Origin: Saprolegnia diclina VS20
Taxonomy: Eukaryota; Oomycota; Saprolegniomycetes; Saprolegniales; Saprolegniaceae
Direction: 5' to 3'
DNA length: 64,000 bases
NCBI RefSeq assembly: GCF_000281045.1
Contig: NW_008246077.1
Span: 343,689-407,688, forward strand
The position numbers were made by a program, and so were the translations under genes. Below, one piece after another: positions 12,151-22,685 of the stretch; within the stretch, counting starts at the first letter, position 1; the number at the start of each line of letters is the position of its first letter. Below the pieces are notes generated by a model. The model was not told the DNA's origin. It saw only the letters and a list, made by a program, of their open reading frames with translations, and ran no database searches.

Positions 12151-12432
12151 CTACTGGGGCGGGTTGCCGGCCATCATGCTGTTCTGAACGCGCTGCATGG
12201 TCTCGCCGACCTGGTGGTGCGCCTGCATGTACTTGCCGACGCAGCGGTCGACGCAGCTCATTTCGCCCACGTTGAGGTCGGCGTCATGGAAGCGGTAGTT
12301 GCACTTCTTGAAGCACATCTCGGCCATGCGGTTGAAGAGGTCCGTGTACATGGCCATCTCGACCTTGGCCATCGCGACGGGCGACGGGCCTTGCTGCTGC
12401 TGCGCGGGGGCGCCAAGACCAGGAAAGTTCAT
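12151..12432 (-). CDS. TIM10: Small Tim chaperone, Tim10
   Basis: Single exon, 93 residues from the ATG at 12432. It carries the twin CX3C motif of small Tims: CFKKC and CVDRC, spaced by a helix-turn segment ([15 protein letters not shown]). Flanking text such as [13 protein letters not shown] and [21 protein letters not shown] fits Tim10 better than Tim9, Tim8 or Tim13. With Tim9 it forms the hexameric chaperone of the mitochondrial intermembrane space that carries hydrophobic precursors to the TIM22 and sorting machineries. The frame stays open upstream of 12432, but the extra residues do not look like a Tim, so I use this start. Confidence 0.88.
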   Translation of the reverse strand: MNFPGLGAPAQQQQGPSPVAMAKVEMAMYTDLFNRMAEMCFKKCNYRFHDADLNVGEMSCVDRCVGKYMQAHHQVGETMQRVQNSMMAGNPPQ

Positions 12433-12482
12433 CTTGCGTCGATATCCGGGCACTGGCGGAAAATGGACGCCCGAAATCCAAG

Positions 12483-12509
12483 CCGGATAATCTGCCACAG
12501 GTTATCCGG
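12483..12509. promoter_or_regulatory. Inverted repeat CCGGATAA / TTATCCGG in divergent promoter
   Basis: Perfect 8-bp inverted repeat (12483-12490 and 12502-12509) separated by 11 bp. It sits in the 254-bp region between TIM10 (minus) and the NnrU-like gene (plus). A further CCGGATA occurs near 12610 and TATCCGG near 12443. The same core recurs in other promoters in this window. Confidence 0.55.
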
Positions 12510-12686
12510 TATTGGTCCGGTTGCTCGCCGGCTAGCCGAGTAAAATAATCGGTTACACATGACGATTGGAACTCTAGTCGGCTAGCTGATAGTCGGCTCC
12601 AACCGCGTCCGGATACGAGATTGCCGTCTTGCGATTGGCGGCCACATTGGGTGCAATAGAAAGGCAGCATTTGGACGACGACGACA

Positions 12687-13445
12687 ATGGCGCTCGCACA
12701 CAAGGGCTGCCGCTGGATCGTGCTTGGCTGGTCGGCCTTCATCGCCGAGAACATTGCCTTGTCCGAGTTCAAGGAAGAGATTATCGCGAACTTTGGCAAG
12801 GACAAGTACCGCCTTGCGTACTCGACCTTGTCGACGGGCGCGTGCGCGTCGATCGCGTACGGGTACCTCGCCCATGGCCGCCAGCAAGGGCCGCTGGTCA
12901 AGTCGCTCGCCAAGAAGTGGCCGCTGCCCGTCTTTGCGATTCAGGCGCTCGGCCTCGCGGGTATGTTGTCGCTGGCGTTGCCCAAGCTCCAGATTCCGCT
13001 CTCGGTGCAAGCGCTGGAAGACGCAACGTCGTCGGCGCTCGAGAAGAAGGACAACATGACGTTCACGGTGCAGTGCCCCGTGGACTTTAAGGCTGGCAAG
13101 ATCAACCTCCTTGAAGTCTCGCGCTATCCGATGCTCTTTGCGTTCGGCTTCGCGTCGCTCGGCACAAGTCTCGCGTCGCCGTACCTGTCGCTGCGCCTCT
13201 TGGCCGGCTTTCCGATTGCGATGGCCGTCGTTGGCGGCATGCACCAGGATCGCCTCCGCCTCCGCTCGGGTGCGCTCGACAAAGAGACGTACGAGAAGAC
13301 GAGCTTGCTGCCGTTCGTGGCGCTCGTGCAGAATGGTGGCTGGGAGAACGTCCAAGTGCCGTGGGTCAACGTCGGCCTCGGGGTCTCGGTCGCGCTCGTG
13401 CTCGCACGTCGCCGTGCCGTCGCGCTTCGGGCATTCAAGCTCTAG
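12687..13445 (+). CDS. NnrU-like integral membrane protein
   Basis: Single exon, 252 residues, with four or five hydrophobic segments. It matches the NnrU pattern in order: a helix followed by FGKDKYRLAYSTLST and an alanine/glycine-rich membrane segment (GACASIAYGYLAHG). Then comes SRYPMLFAFGFASLGTSLAS, equivalent to the family's RHP-containing segment, then FPIAMAVVGGMHQDR and EKTSLLPFVAL near the end. NnrU family members include bacterial proteins linked to denitrification and the plastid zeta-carotene isomerase Z-ISO, which binds heme. A specific reaction here is not inferable. The His of the usual RHP is replaced by Tyr (RYP), so heme ligation as in Z-ISO may differ. CCAAT-type boxes (GCGATTGGCG, 12631-12640) lie about 50 bp upstream. 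Confidence 0.68.
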   Translation: MALAHKGCRWIVLGWSAFIAENIALSEFKEEIIANFGKDKYRLAYSTLSTGACASIAYGYLAHGRQQGPLVKSLAKKWPLPVFAIQALGLAGMLSLALPKLQIPLSVQALEDATSSALEKKDNMTFTVQCPVDFKAGKINLLEVSRYPMLFAFGFASLGTSLASPYLSLRLLAGFPIAMAVVGGMHQDRLRLRSGALDKETYEKTSLLPFVALVQNGGWENVQVPWVNVGLGVSVALVLARRRAVALRAFKL

Positions 13446-13574
13446 AGCTTTTGTAGCATACTAACGGCAATAGACGCTACCTTCCGTTTGTACACAAACG
13501 TTTCTTCCCCAAGTCTTGAGCAACCGCATGTGTGTCCCTTTTGAATTATGATCCAAGAATCAGGTGGGAAAGGT

Positions 13575-14258
13575 CAGGGGTACATAATAGGGGGTGTATC
13601 ACCCTACAAACTTCAAGATATTTTTATTCAAAATCCGCGAACAGTGTCGCGGGGGGAAACTGCCCGATTTGGCTCGGAGTGGAGGAGGAAATTTCGCTGG
13701 TCAAACCTAACACTATTTCACTGATTTATGATAAAATAGAATAGTGTATGATAAATCAGTAGCGAAAATGGACCACCTTCGAGGTGCGAGTTGAGGATAT
13801 GTACGGTCATGTACAGTGATGAGCTTTCTAGTGTACACTGCCATCGATGTGATGTAGCACATATCCAAAATTCAGGCTGACGACGGCTTTATGTACGCGA
13901 TAGATCGATACCAGAAATGCTCACTTTAGAAGCAGTACTCTGCCCAGTTTTCCTCTTGAACCACGCATCGTACAAGAGATTGAAACATGATGGCCCATAG
14001 AGACGATCATTGCGCGTCGAATGGCACCATCCGTGCAAGGCAGCGATGCTTACTGCGTGTGCTAGCGCTATGGAACTGGCCGTGGCCGCGACGATCGCCG
14101 CTCTTCATAAAATGTCGAAAGTCATTATATTTTTCGAAAAGTCATTTTTAATATAAAAATGCTTCCTCAGGCCCTCCTCACAGTTTCCCCCCGCAACACT
14201 GTTTCAGCCAAGTATAAAAATAGGCCCACCGTGATACACCCCCTATTATGTACCCCTG
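13575..14258. mobile_element. Non-autonomous hAT-type DNA transposon (MITE), 684 bp
   Basis: The two ends are inverted copies that start CAGGGGTACATAATAGG and stay identical for 28 bp. The element is flanked on both sides by the direct repeat GGAAAGGT (13567-13574 and 14259-14266), an 8-bp target-site duplication. A CAGGG terminus with an 8-bp duplication is characteristic of the hAT superfamily. A second inverted block (ACAGTGT.GCGGGGGGAAACTG) is conserved inside each end, at about 13640-13663 and 14182-14205. No transposase frame is present, so the element would need help from an autonomous copy elsewhere. It lies between the NnrU-like gene and the dynein light chain gene, ending 123 bp before the latter's start codon. 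Confidence 0.9.
13711..13760. repeat. Internal hairpin of the MITE
   Basis: The arms ACTGATTTAT (13720-13729) and ATAAATCAGT (13751-13760) are perfect inverted copies. A nested pair CACTATT (13711-13717) and AATAGTG (13740-13746) overlaps them, so the segment could fold in more than one way. It is part of the hAT-type element. Confidence 0.6.
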
Positions 14259-14381
14259 GGAAAGGTCTCCTCGGACACTAAAGCACTGTACTTGTTTGTG
14301 CGAATTCAAATATAACTGGACCAATGAGCGTCGATGGTTTGGATCTTAGCAGTCCCTAAAGATCCAAAAGCCACGAGCGAC

Positions 14382-14660
14382 ATGTCGGGCGCGTCCGTGA
14401 AGCCCGTCGTGAAGAACTCGACGATGGACCAGGACCTGTTGGACGAGGTGATTTGGGTTGCGCAGGCCGCGATCGAGTCAGAGGTCAACGAGCAGCACAT
14501 TGCGGCCAAGATCAAGAAGCACTTTGAGCTCAAGTACCACGGCATGCTCTGGCACTGCTGCGTCGGGCGCAACATGGCGTGTTACGTGACGCACGAACAG
14601 TCCAAGTTTCTCTACTTTTACATTGGCCAAATGGCCATCGTGCTCTTCGCGACGGCCTAG
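14382..14660 (+). CDS. Dynein light chain, LC8/DYNLL type
   Basis: Single exon, 92 residues from the ATG at 14382 (MSGASVKPVVKNSTMD). The frame is open to 14334, but the added residues are not LC8-like. The family signature is clear: an N-terminal helix pair, IAAKIKKHFELKYHG, then LWHCCVGRNMACYVTHE and KFLYFYIGQMAIVLFATA, corresponding to the WHCIVGRNFGSYVTHE and YFYLGQ.AILLFK blocks of LC8. LC8 is a dimeric hub in cytoplasmic and axonemal dynein and many other complexes. Changes inside the WHC..GRN..SYVTHE block make it a divergent LC8 paralogue rather than the most conserved copy. The MITE just upstream may affect its promoter. The next gene downstream, on the same strand, is a tubulin carboxypeptidase. 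Confidence 0.9.
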   Translation: MSGASVKPVVKNSTMDQDLLDEVIWVAQAAIESEVNEQHIAAKIKKHFELKYHGMLWHCCVGRNMACYVTHEQSKFLYFYIGQMAIVLFATA

Positions 14661-15208
14661 TTCTGTCGTCGCAGCATCCACATTCTGTACACACCTGCAA
14701 TACACAAACTTCCGCCATCTTTTCTCGTGCCCGTCAAAGACAACTGACGCATTTCTGTTGTGGTCTCTTGCTCTTGTAGCCTCAGCTGCCATCGCTCCAC
14801 AACTAAAGGCTATCACCAAGAGTTAATCGCAGGTTTTTCGTGAAATGAAAGGGCTAAAACTGAAGCGTCGATGCAAAAGGGCCGCTCCCAATCCCTCTAC
14901 ATTGGATGCATGCAGCGGCTGTAGTCTTCGTATGTGGCTTGTCGTATGGCGGGTCCACCACCCGAGCAGCGGTTCAAGCCACTCTTGCAGCATAGTGTCC
15001 TTGGATGCCGTGATCTTTGTCCATGAGCGATCACAAAAATGTCCGTACCTGGAGACATGAAGCGCTTCAATGAAGAACTCTATTGGGGTCATGCTTGTGT
15101 TGGCTCTAGTCGACTGGTGATGATGATGCTGGCGCCAAAATTGCCAGTCCAAATAAAACCCCAAGTCGAAACGCATTGGGGCTCAGCGACGTATTCTCAA
15201 CCTCGACG
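14661..15208. other. Intergenic, no gene seen
   Basis: About 550 bp between the dynein light chain and the carboxypeptidase. Frames on both strands are short and have unlikely composition. It is presumed to hold the 3' end of one gene and the promoter of the next. Confidence 0.5.
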
Positions 15209-18123
15209 ATGGAGGTTCCGTCGTCGCCAAAGCCATCACCACGCTTATCGCTACCGCGGGCCAAGCTCAAGTCGCTCCTCGCGCTCAGCAGCCTCGCGCC
15301 GCTGCCGCTGATCCAAGCGCACCACGAGAGCATCAACGACAACGACGCACATGTAGCCAAGGCCGAGTTCAACACGGTGCTACCCCATGTCGTGCACAAG
15401 GACATCTTTGCAGCGTCAGCCGAAGGGTCGCCGATCGGGAGCGAAGACGAGTCGCGACAGCTCGCACATCTTCTCGCCGAGTTTGAACGCCGGTTTTGGA
15501 AAAAAGCCAACAAGAAGGCGACGTCGTCGCTCGTGTTCCGCCGGCGGTCGCTGGATCCAACACACGTAGCAACGGACGAGGCGCCGGTCGTCGACCCTAC
15601 CTCGCTGACGTTCGACTCGAACTTTGAGAGCGCCAACCTCGCGAGTGCGTACCGCGTTCACGACCGCAACTACTCGTTCGTATCACAGTGCACCAGCAAG
15701 CACGGCGACACGGCCGGTCCGAGTCGGGTCGATCAAGAATACGACCTCTACTGCACCAACGACACCTACACCCTCGGTACATTTTGCATTGCAGCATCGA
15801 ATGGGAGAGAAACGTCCTTTTGTAGGACACATTCAGTGGTACTACTTCAAGGTCACGCGGCCGCCAGGCAATGGCCGACTCCGCGTGCGCTTCAATCTGC
15901 GCAACATGATGAAGCGCGACAGCTTGTACAACTGCGGCATGCTACCGGCCGTCTACTCTGAGGTGCGTTGGCGTTTATCATCGTGCGTAGAATGGACCAG
16001 GAGGTAGGCCAAGGTCAATGCTGGGATTGCAGGCTGGACCCACGGTGGCGAAGAAGCCTTCTACTACCAGAACGCCGACGTTTACACGCGCGTACGTCGG
16101 GGGCTCCGCCGCAACTTTTCGCATTATACGCTCAGCTTTATCTACACGTTCGAGCCGTCGGAGGACGTTGTGTACTTTGCCCACTGCTTTCCCTACACGT
16201 ACACGTATTTGCAAACGTACTTGACGTCGCTCGAGAAATGCCCGTTGCGCAGTCGCAACCTCCGTCGACGGACGCTCTGCTCGACGCTCTGCGGCAACGC
16301 ATGCGATATGCTCACTATCACCGAATTTACGTCCGAGCCCCAAGGTAGCCCACCAGCACGATCGAATGCAATAATCCAACACGGATATTGTAGTGCTGCG
16401 GAAGCGCACGGGCGTCGTGCTCACTGCGCGCGTGCACCCGGGCGAAACCAACGGCAGCTTCTTGCTACATGGCATCATGGAGTTCCTCACGGGCTTCTCG
16501 GACGAAGCGATCGCGCTCCGGAAATGCTACATTTTCAAAATCATCCCGATGCTCAATCCCGACGGCGTCGTCCACGGCAACTACCGCTGCTCGCTCGCCG
16601 GCATCGACCTCAATCGGCGCTGGTCGCAGCCGTCCGAGCTCTACCACCCGACCATCTACGCGGCCAAAAAGATGATTGCACTCATGCGCCAGTCGCGCAA
16701 AGTGCTTCTCTTTTGCGACTTTCACGGCCACAGCCGCAAGAAAAACATGTTTACGTACATCGCAATCAAGATGACAATATTGTCTGTAACCGACAGGAAT
16801 AGGTATGGGTGTAAGCCGTATCTATCATGGTCGCGCCTCGAAGACGCCAAGGTGCGGCTCTTCCCGTACGTGCTGTGCAAAACATCAAGCGCTCAAGCCG
16901 GTGCGTCGACGTCAACAAGCAACAATTGCTGATTGGGCTGGCGTAGGGGGCTACTTTAGCTTTACCGATTGTACGTTTAACGTCACTCGCTCCAAGCGCT
17001 CGACGGGCCGCGTCGCGGTCTGGAGTGACATTCAGATCCTCAATAGCATTACGCTCGAAGCGTCTTTTTGCGGGTGCCGCGCACATCGCTCCCTTTTGTA
17101 TAGTCTAATTTGGAAAACGGCGCTGTAGGACCGGCGACAACAAGGCGCGGCGCAGCATCGCGGCGTTTGCCACGACGACGCCCAACCACACGCCGCGACA
17201 CTTTACGCAGCGCGACTTTACGTGCTCGGGCGAACAATTCTGCCACGCGCTGACAACGTACGGCGCTCTTTTGGGGATCGAACCCATCGATGCGACCACG
17301 CTTCTCGGTGCGTCGGCTGCCAAGCACGAAGGCGTTCTCGAGCTCCTCGACCTCGATGAGACGCCGATCGAGCCAAATGTACGCGACCCAACACTGCTCA
17401 CGAGCACGACGGCCTTTGGCGCCAACGATTTCGCCTACTCGGAGACCGCGCTGAGTCTTCTTGACGAGATTGCATCCTGCGTACCCAGCCCGTCCGACGG
17501 TGCGGCCGAGTCGGAAAACTCGAGCGGCTCCGACTCGAACCCGTCCGAAGACAACTACGAGCCCGAGGAACTCGAAAGCAACACCGCGTGGCAAGCCTTT
17601 CGGCGCAATGTCGTGCTGCGACGGTCGTCATCGGCACTCAAGAGCGCATCCGCGGGGCCAAACTCGGGCCGCACTGCGTCGCTCACGCTCTCGTCGTCGC
17701 TGGCCAAAAAATCGATTAAACTGTACCCTACCCACCGCGCGCATAGAGCGGAATTGAAGTGGCGATGTAGGCGCAAGAAAGTGCGCCGGAGCAGCACGAC
17801 GGGCACCCCGCGCGTGACAGTGAGCGATGCACCTGCTGTAGTTGCCAAGGCCGATGGCGGCCCCCACCGCAGTCCGCGCGTTGCCCCACTACCGCTGCGT
17901 CGCGTCGAGGTGCGTGTGACTCCACGCGTTGTGGTCCAGTCAGCAAGGGAGCAAAAGGCGCCCCCGACCATAATCATTCCGAAACCGGTAGACGATGACA
18001 ATACTGTCCGCTGACATCATAACGGGTTAGGTCAAGAACGCCGGTGGGTTTGCGCAGTTTCACAAAAACATGATTCAGCGCCGCATCCACCAGTCACAGA
18101 TCGTCATGCGACCGCCGCCGTGA
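15209..18123 (+). CDS. Cytosolic carboxypeptidase (M14, CCP/AGBL family)
   Basis: Spliced gene of 624 residues. Exons are 15209-15776, 15826-15962, 16008-16344, 16394-16754, 16803-16900, 16947-17073, 17129-17987 and 18031-18123; introns are 43-55 nt. The M14 zinc site is present: HPGE (H362, E365) in VHPGETNGSFLLHG and H458 in CDFHGHSRKKNMF. The substrate-binding LNPDGVVHGNYRCSLAG, the IDLNRRW block and the catalytic E538 in SITLEASFCG are also intact. The upstream YFKVTRPP and the downstream YGC, RLFPYVLCKT and YFSFTDCTFNVTRSK are CCP hallmarks. CCPs remove glutamates from tubulin tails and polyglutamate side chains, tuning axonemes. The C-terminal third is Ser/Arg-rich and probably disordered. 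It sits beside a dynein light chain, consistent with flagellar work, but adjacency alone proves little. Confidence 0.9.
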
Positions 18124-18381
18124 TGCAAAATGCTCGTCCTCCCTGTCGTCGTTGTAAACGGTCTCATCCATGAGATGTGTCAAGCGCTCCTGCACTGTCT
18201 TTGTTGTATTGCAGCCAATATTGTCTATGTGTTACTAGCCAAGTAAAGGGCGCGGGGTGGACAACTGCGTTAGCGCGAATCTCGCGCATAAGGACCGGAG
18301 GGTAACCGCGACTACGTACATCAGAGTATCATTTATAGTGTTTATAGTCGGCTTGGTCCCCTTTGTCGATCGAGCTTAGGT

Positions 18382-19767
18382 CTAGACAACGTCGGCTCGT
18401 GCGGCGCCGTCGTCGTTGGCGGCATCAAACTCTCTAGCGCGGCGTTTGGTCGCACTGGTCGGGGAGAGCGGCGAGTCGGACGCACTGTGGTCGATCGGAA
18501 TCGACACGCGGCGAATGTGGTCGTCGCCCACGCTCAAAACCTCGTCGTCGTCGTCGTCCTCGGTCACGTACGAGGCGCCCCGCATGCGCGGCGTGCGTCC
18601 GAGCTTGGGCAAGTTGGTCCATGCGCCTTCGTCGATCTTGCGAATGAGCTGGAACTTGTCGACTTGCTTGATCTTGAAGACGCAGACGGCCGAGAGGTAG
18701 ATGAAGATGATGTTGATCCACAAAAGGAGCCAGCTCCCGACTGCAATCTCAAAAAACACCAGTCGGCTCGCTTCTTGGAAGTCGTTGACGACGAGTGGAC
18801 CCAAGATCGCGTACGAGAGGCAGATGCCGCAGTTGACCGTCGGTGGCAAGAGCGCGGCGGCGATCGCTGTTCCGACGACCGACGAGACGTTGGCGTTCGA
18901 CTCGGCGAGCGCAACCCCCGCCCCCGAGAGTGCCGCGACCACCGCGCCAAAGACAAGCGACACAAACTGGCCGCGCGACCGCATCTCGTACGTTGGCCAC
19001 TTGAGGTCGACGGCGTACGGTGCGAGGAATATGCCAATGAGAACGCCGAGGAGGAGCGTGATCACGAGCGCAAAGAGCTCGTTGAGGAGACCATTCAGAA
19101 ACATGTTGCGGTCGCGGATCGCAAAACCAAACGAGCACCCGAGAATCGGCCCCTACTCCATTGATATGCGCTACTGTATACAGCAGGATGGTCTGTACCA
19201 TGAGCGGCGACAGCAGCATCGACGCCACGACGCATGTCTACAAGAGAGGAGGTTCGAACCGACAGCGTCTCCAGCAGCAGCAGCAAGTACCGACGAGTCG
19301 CCGGCCAAGCCAATGCCAGCGATCGACCTACATCGTGTCGTCAGCTCGCACCAAGATGCTGGTACGTACGAAGAGATGAAGAGCATGCCAATCGAGTCCC
19401 GAGACAACGTCGTGCTGGCTTCGATGTGGGCGTACATTTCGGCGACCGGGATCGCTGTCCCGACGTCCGTTGAGCGTTGGAGCAGCGCGCGGCGCGGACG
19501 TGACTTGTGCGTCTTGGGCTTGCGCTTGGAAATGGAAGTGCCTGGCGTCAACGACATGACATCGCAAAAGCCAAACTGGACGCCGACGCCCATCTTCTGG
19601 AGCGCCGTCAAGATCGGCTGCATCTCGCCGTCCTCGACGCGGAACGTGACAATCGACGACGACCGCGCCTCGATGCTCGTGACGTTCTCGAGCTTGAGCT
19701 CGTCCTGGAGCGCCGAGACGACCTTGTGGTGCTGCTCGTTCGGGATCGTCACCTGGAACAGCTTCAT
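18382..19767 (-). CDS. DUF389 family membrane protein
   Basis: Spliced gene of 414 residues. Exons in transcription order are 19767-19370, 19327-19291, 19237-19199 and 19152-18382, with introns of 42, 53 and 46 nt. The N-terminal 90 residues resemble the soluble domain of the family (MKLFQVTIPNEQHHKVV, FRVEDGEMQPILTAL). The middle shows the DUF389 core: SIAGIGLAGDSS, VVASMLLSPLMGPILGCSFGFAI, then VAALSGAGVALAESNANVSSVVGTAIA and LLPPTVNCGICLSYA, forming several membrane spans. The acidic and serine-rich tail is cytosolic-looking. Function of the family is unknown. The two tiny middle exons (37 and 39 nt) encode part of the conserved core, so their joins are well constrained by family text. Confidence 0.86.
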
Positions 19768-19872
19768 AGTCCGGCCTTTCTTGCTCTGACGCTGAAACAG
19801 CCAAAATTGTTTTGGCCAATCCAGCGCGCGTCTGCCAATTGGCGCGATGCCATTGGACGAAATGTATCGATT

Positions 19873-21615
19873 TCACAACAGACCAAGTGCCACGCAGCCG
19901 AGCGCGGCCACGAGCGACGCATCAGGCAGCGTGTGCATCTGCATCGAATCGAGGTAGATGCGTAGCTCGATGGAGAGAGGACAAGCATGCCCGCGGTAGC
20001 TCGCGACGTGGCGCGTGCAGGCATGCACAAAGCCACCATGTCCTAATCGAAGGCCGTTCGTCACGATGACATCAAAGCCATGGATGCATACCTCGCTCGA
20101 CGACGATATCGAGCAACTCGATCGCTCGCCGCACGACGGACTTGGCCGTGTGGTCGCACGCAACGCAGATGAGTAGCGGGATGCAGCGCAAGAGATCGCA
20201 CGGAACCATCGCCTCGGCCGACATCGCGAGATACGTGACGAGGACACTCGTTGCGGCGTAGACGGCTGTGACCACGGACCGATGGATCGAGAGCGCACTT
20301 GAAACACGATAGAAGATCTCAGTCTCGACCGCCGCGTAGTCTTGTCCTGGTGCACGAGGTCAGAGGTGTGCTCTAGGATACAATACATTGTCCAGACGCA
20401 CCCGAGAGCATCGCTTTGCAAATGGCCAACGACCCCGTCGTTTGCACTTCGGCGCTGTTGTTTTGTCGCATTGCTGTCAGCACCGCGTCCAGTGACGTGT
20501 GTCCATCGATGCGCTCGAGCTGTTTGGCGATCGCACGCGGTGTCTCTCGCGCCGCGGTCGGTTGACGGCGACGTTCCGTCGACACTTGCGGACGGCCACC
20601 GATGCCACGTCGCTGCGCTGTGGAATTGTTGGCATCTAGTGTTCAAGCATTGAGTAAAGAAAGCGCTGGCAGTCGCGTACGGACTCGGCGCCAGCGCATG
20701 CCGTCGCTCCATTCAATCACAAGGCCGGCGGCGTCGACCGTCCCGATCACTTCCGCTTGCCCTAGCACAATACGAAGCCCGGTCCGATCTTTTGGCGACC
20801 GCCGAAGCACGGGCACTTGCCACCACTTGCGGGGCGGCACTTCAGAGACCACGAATTGAAATGGATCGCGACCGAGACTGTTGCTTTGGACGCGGTCGAT
20901 GCGGTACTGCCCGGCACCAAACGCAGAAGTCGCCCCCGCGCGGTCGAGCTCCCATAGCCCAAGCGAGGTCTCTAGATCCCAGACTTGCACTCGAGACCTA
21001 CATGGTGGGAACGCTACCTTGCACTTCGCGGTGTCCTTCGTTGCAGTGTTCACAGCGATGCAAGAGTCGTACGTTGTGCGCGCCGCAGTGCTCACATGTC
21101 CAGTCGCAGACGCGGGACCGGTCGTGCCACGCCTGGAAGTCACGGTAGAGGTACTCGCGCCGGACCTGCACCTGCTGCAAATACGACTCGTTCTGCGCCG
21201 TCAAGTAGGCAGCGAGCACGTCCGCAAGCCGCTTGGTTTCAAACACATTGTACGCCGCGCTCTCGGCATCCGCGGCCATCATCATTTGACGCGCGGTGGC
21301 CTCTCGCTGCCGCGCGTGCTCCAGCGCCTCTGCCTCGTCGCGCTTCTCGAGCGCATGAAAGTGGTCGCGGAGGACGTCGCTGCCAGCAATTGACGGGTCT
21401 TTATACAGGATGGATTTGAGGTACTGAAGTCCGGGGTTCAACGACGGCTGGGACGACGTGTGCGAGCCGAGATTGAGGCGACGATGCTCGGCGATCGACT
21501 CGACTTGGAACGGCGAGACGGACGTCTTTGTGTGGCGCAACACGCGGCGTTTTGGCGGCTCGTACGAAACAAGGCGAGGCGGCGGGCGAAGAAGATCGCT
21601 GGCTGCCCCCGGCAT
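19873..21615 (-). CDS. RanBP2-type zinc finger plus ARM-repeat protein
   Basis: Spliced gene of 515 residues. Exons in transcription order are 21615-21018, 20971-20681, 20635-20402, 20346-20092 and 20042-19873, with introns of 46, 45, 55 and 49 nt. A helical, charged N-terminal region is followed by a zinc finger at about 171-192 (DWTCEHCGAHNV, then CEHC), which fits the RanBP2 W.C..C/N/C..C pattern that binds RNA or ubiquitin. A beta-rich segment with SDGMRWRRVR follows. The second half has ARM/HEAT-like helices (LDAVLTAMRQNNSAEVQTTG, AAVETEIFYRVSSAL, VRRAIELLDIVVE). Without the 45-nt intron at 20636-20680 the frame stops at 20643 and the second half looks like a separate gene. I favour one gene because phase and intron size both fit. 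Confidence 0.72.
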
Positions 21616-22472
21616 CGCACGCTGAACGATCTGCTGGGATAAAATTAGTCGCCTTTCTATGGCGTCGACTTCAATACCGACGCCTCGCTCAGCTATTTAA
21701 GGGCACGCGGTGCAGTCGGTAGTTTGCTCTTGGAGAAATCCGATCCTAACGCGGTCGATTCTGCAGGCATGGTCCCGATTCCTGCTTGCTTCTTCGGCAT
21801 GTGGGCATCCTTCGTTCCAACGAAACGACGCGGCATCGACAGCAAACACACCACTATCGCGCATAGTCGGTAGCGCTGTGCATAGTTGGCGAGCTTCGTT
21901 GGTGTAGCTTGACAGGGGACACGAAGAACAAATCCCACAGTGCCACAGCCGACTGAAATGTTGACGCGTGAGATGTTGACTTGGTCGCGTCGATGGGTCC
22001 GCCCTGAAGATGCAGTTGCCTCGTGGCATCAATGTTGAATCATCCTGCGCCTGGGATAGCGTCTGGGTTGAAAACCTTCTCGGTGTTGATAGTATCGCCT
22101 GAGAACACACCTGGGAAGCACGTTGCAGTGCATGACTCGAGCGGCGTCTATCGACTGAGACGCCGTCGACGTACCACGGAGCAGACAACAAGGCTTCCGC
22201 CCGGGACGACAGCCAAACAAACAGCCCAACATGGTTTGTAGACGGTGACTACGTAAGCACCCACGTCCAAGAGTCGAGACGAAGCGAGTGGACGTAACCG
22301 CAGCAGTGACTCGCACCTGGCTCCCGCGCCTTGTAGATACGCTGTGGCCTCCAGTTTGCGGCAGATGCAACACCACGCATGTCCACTCGAGCTCAACATG
22401 AATGGCGTCAAAGGGGTGTTTTAACTTAGTGATAATAGTCTGCGGTAGCGTTAAATAAGGACCCTAGGCGGC
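21616..22472. other. Intergenic region, no supported gene
   Basis: About 860 bp. Several frames of 70-160 codons exist on both strands, but none has family similarity, a plausible composition, or splice joins that lengthen it. No repeat was recognised. Confidence 0.4.
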
Positions 22473-22685
22473 TTAGAACAGCATGTCGATGACTTGGGCA
22501 ATCACGCGGTCGTCGAGGGCAACGCTCATGGCGTCGGCAATGTCCTTGTCCTCAGCGGTCAGAATGGCCGACTCGTACTCGTCGGCGGCTTCCATCGACG
22601 GAAGGCTTGGCCGCTCGGGCCGGCGGACTTCGCTGCCGTTATGGCGTGGGGCGTACACGGACGATGACGACGTAGTGGGCTGCAT
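22473..22685 (-). CDS. Small acidic hypothetical protein
   Basis: Open frame of 70 residues from an ATG at 22685 (MQPTTSSSSVYAPRHNGSEV). The second half, AADEYESAILTAEDKDIADAMSVALDDRVIAQVIDMLF, has balanced, helix-forming composition typical of real protein. The frame runs upstream to 22907 with less convincing text, so the gene could start earlier or be the last exon of a spliced gene. No family is recognised. Confidence 0.4.
   Translation of the reverse strand: MQPTTSSSSVYAPRHNGSEVRRPERPSLPSMEAADEYESAILTAEDKDIADAMSVALDDRVIAQVIDMLF

Noticed and set aside
19245-19265. GGTTCGAACC resembling a tRNA T-loop
   Set aside because: It lies within an intron of the DUF389 gene, and no acceptor or anticodon stems surround it.
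20636-20645. A separate ARM-repeat gene starting at the ATG at 20635
   Set aside because: It would need a second, 55-nt intron with a poorer fit and a 7-bp gap from the previous stop; one in-frame 45-nt intron explains everything.
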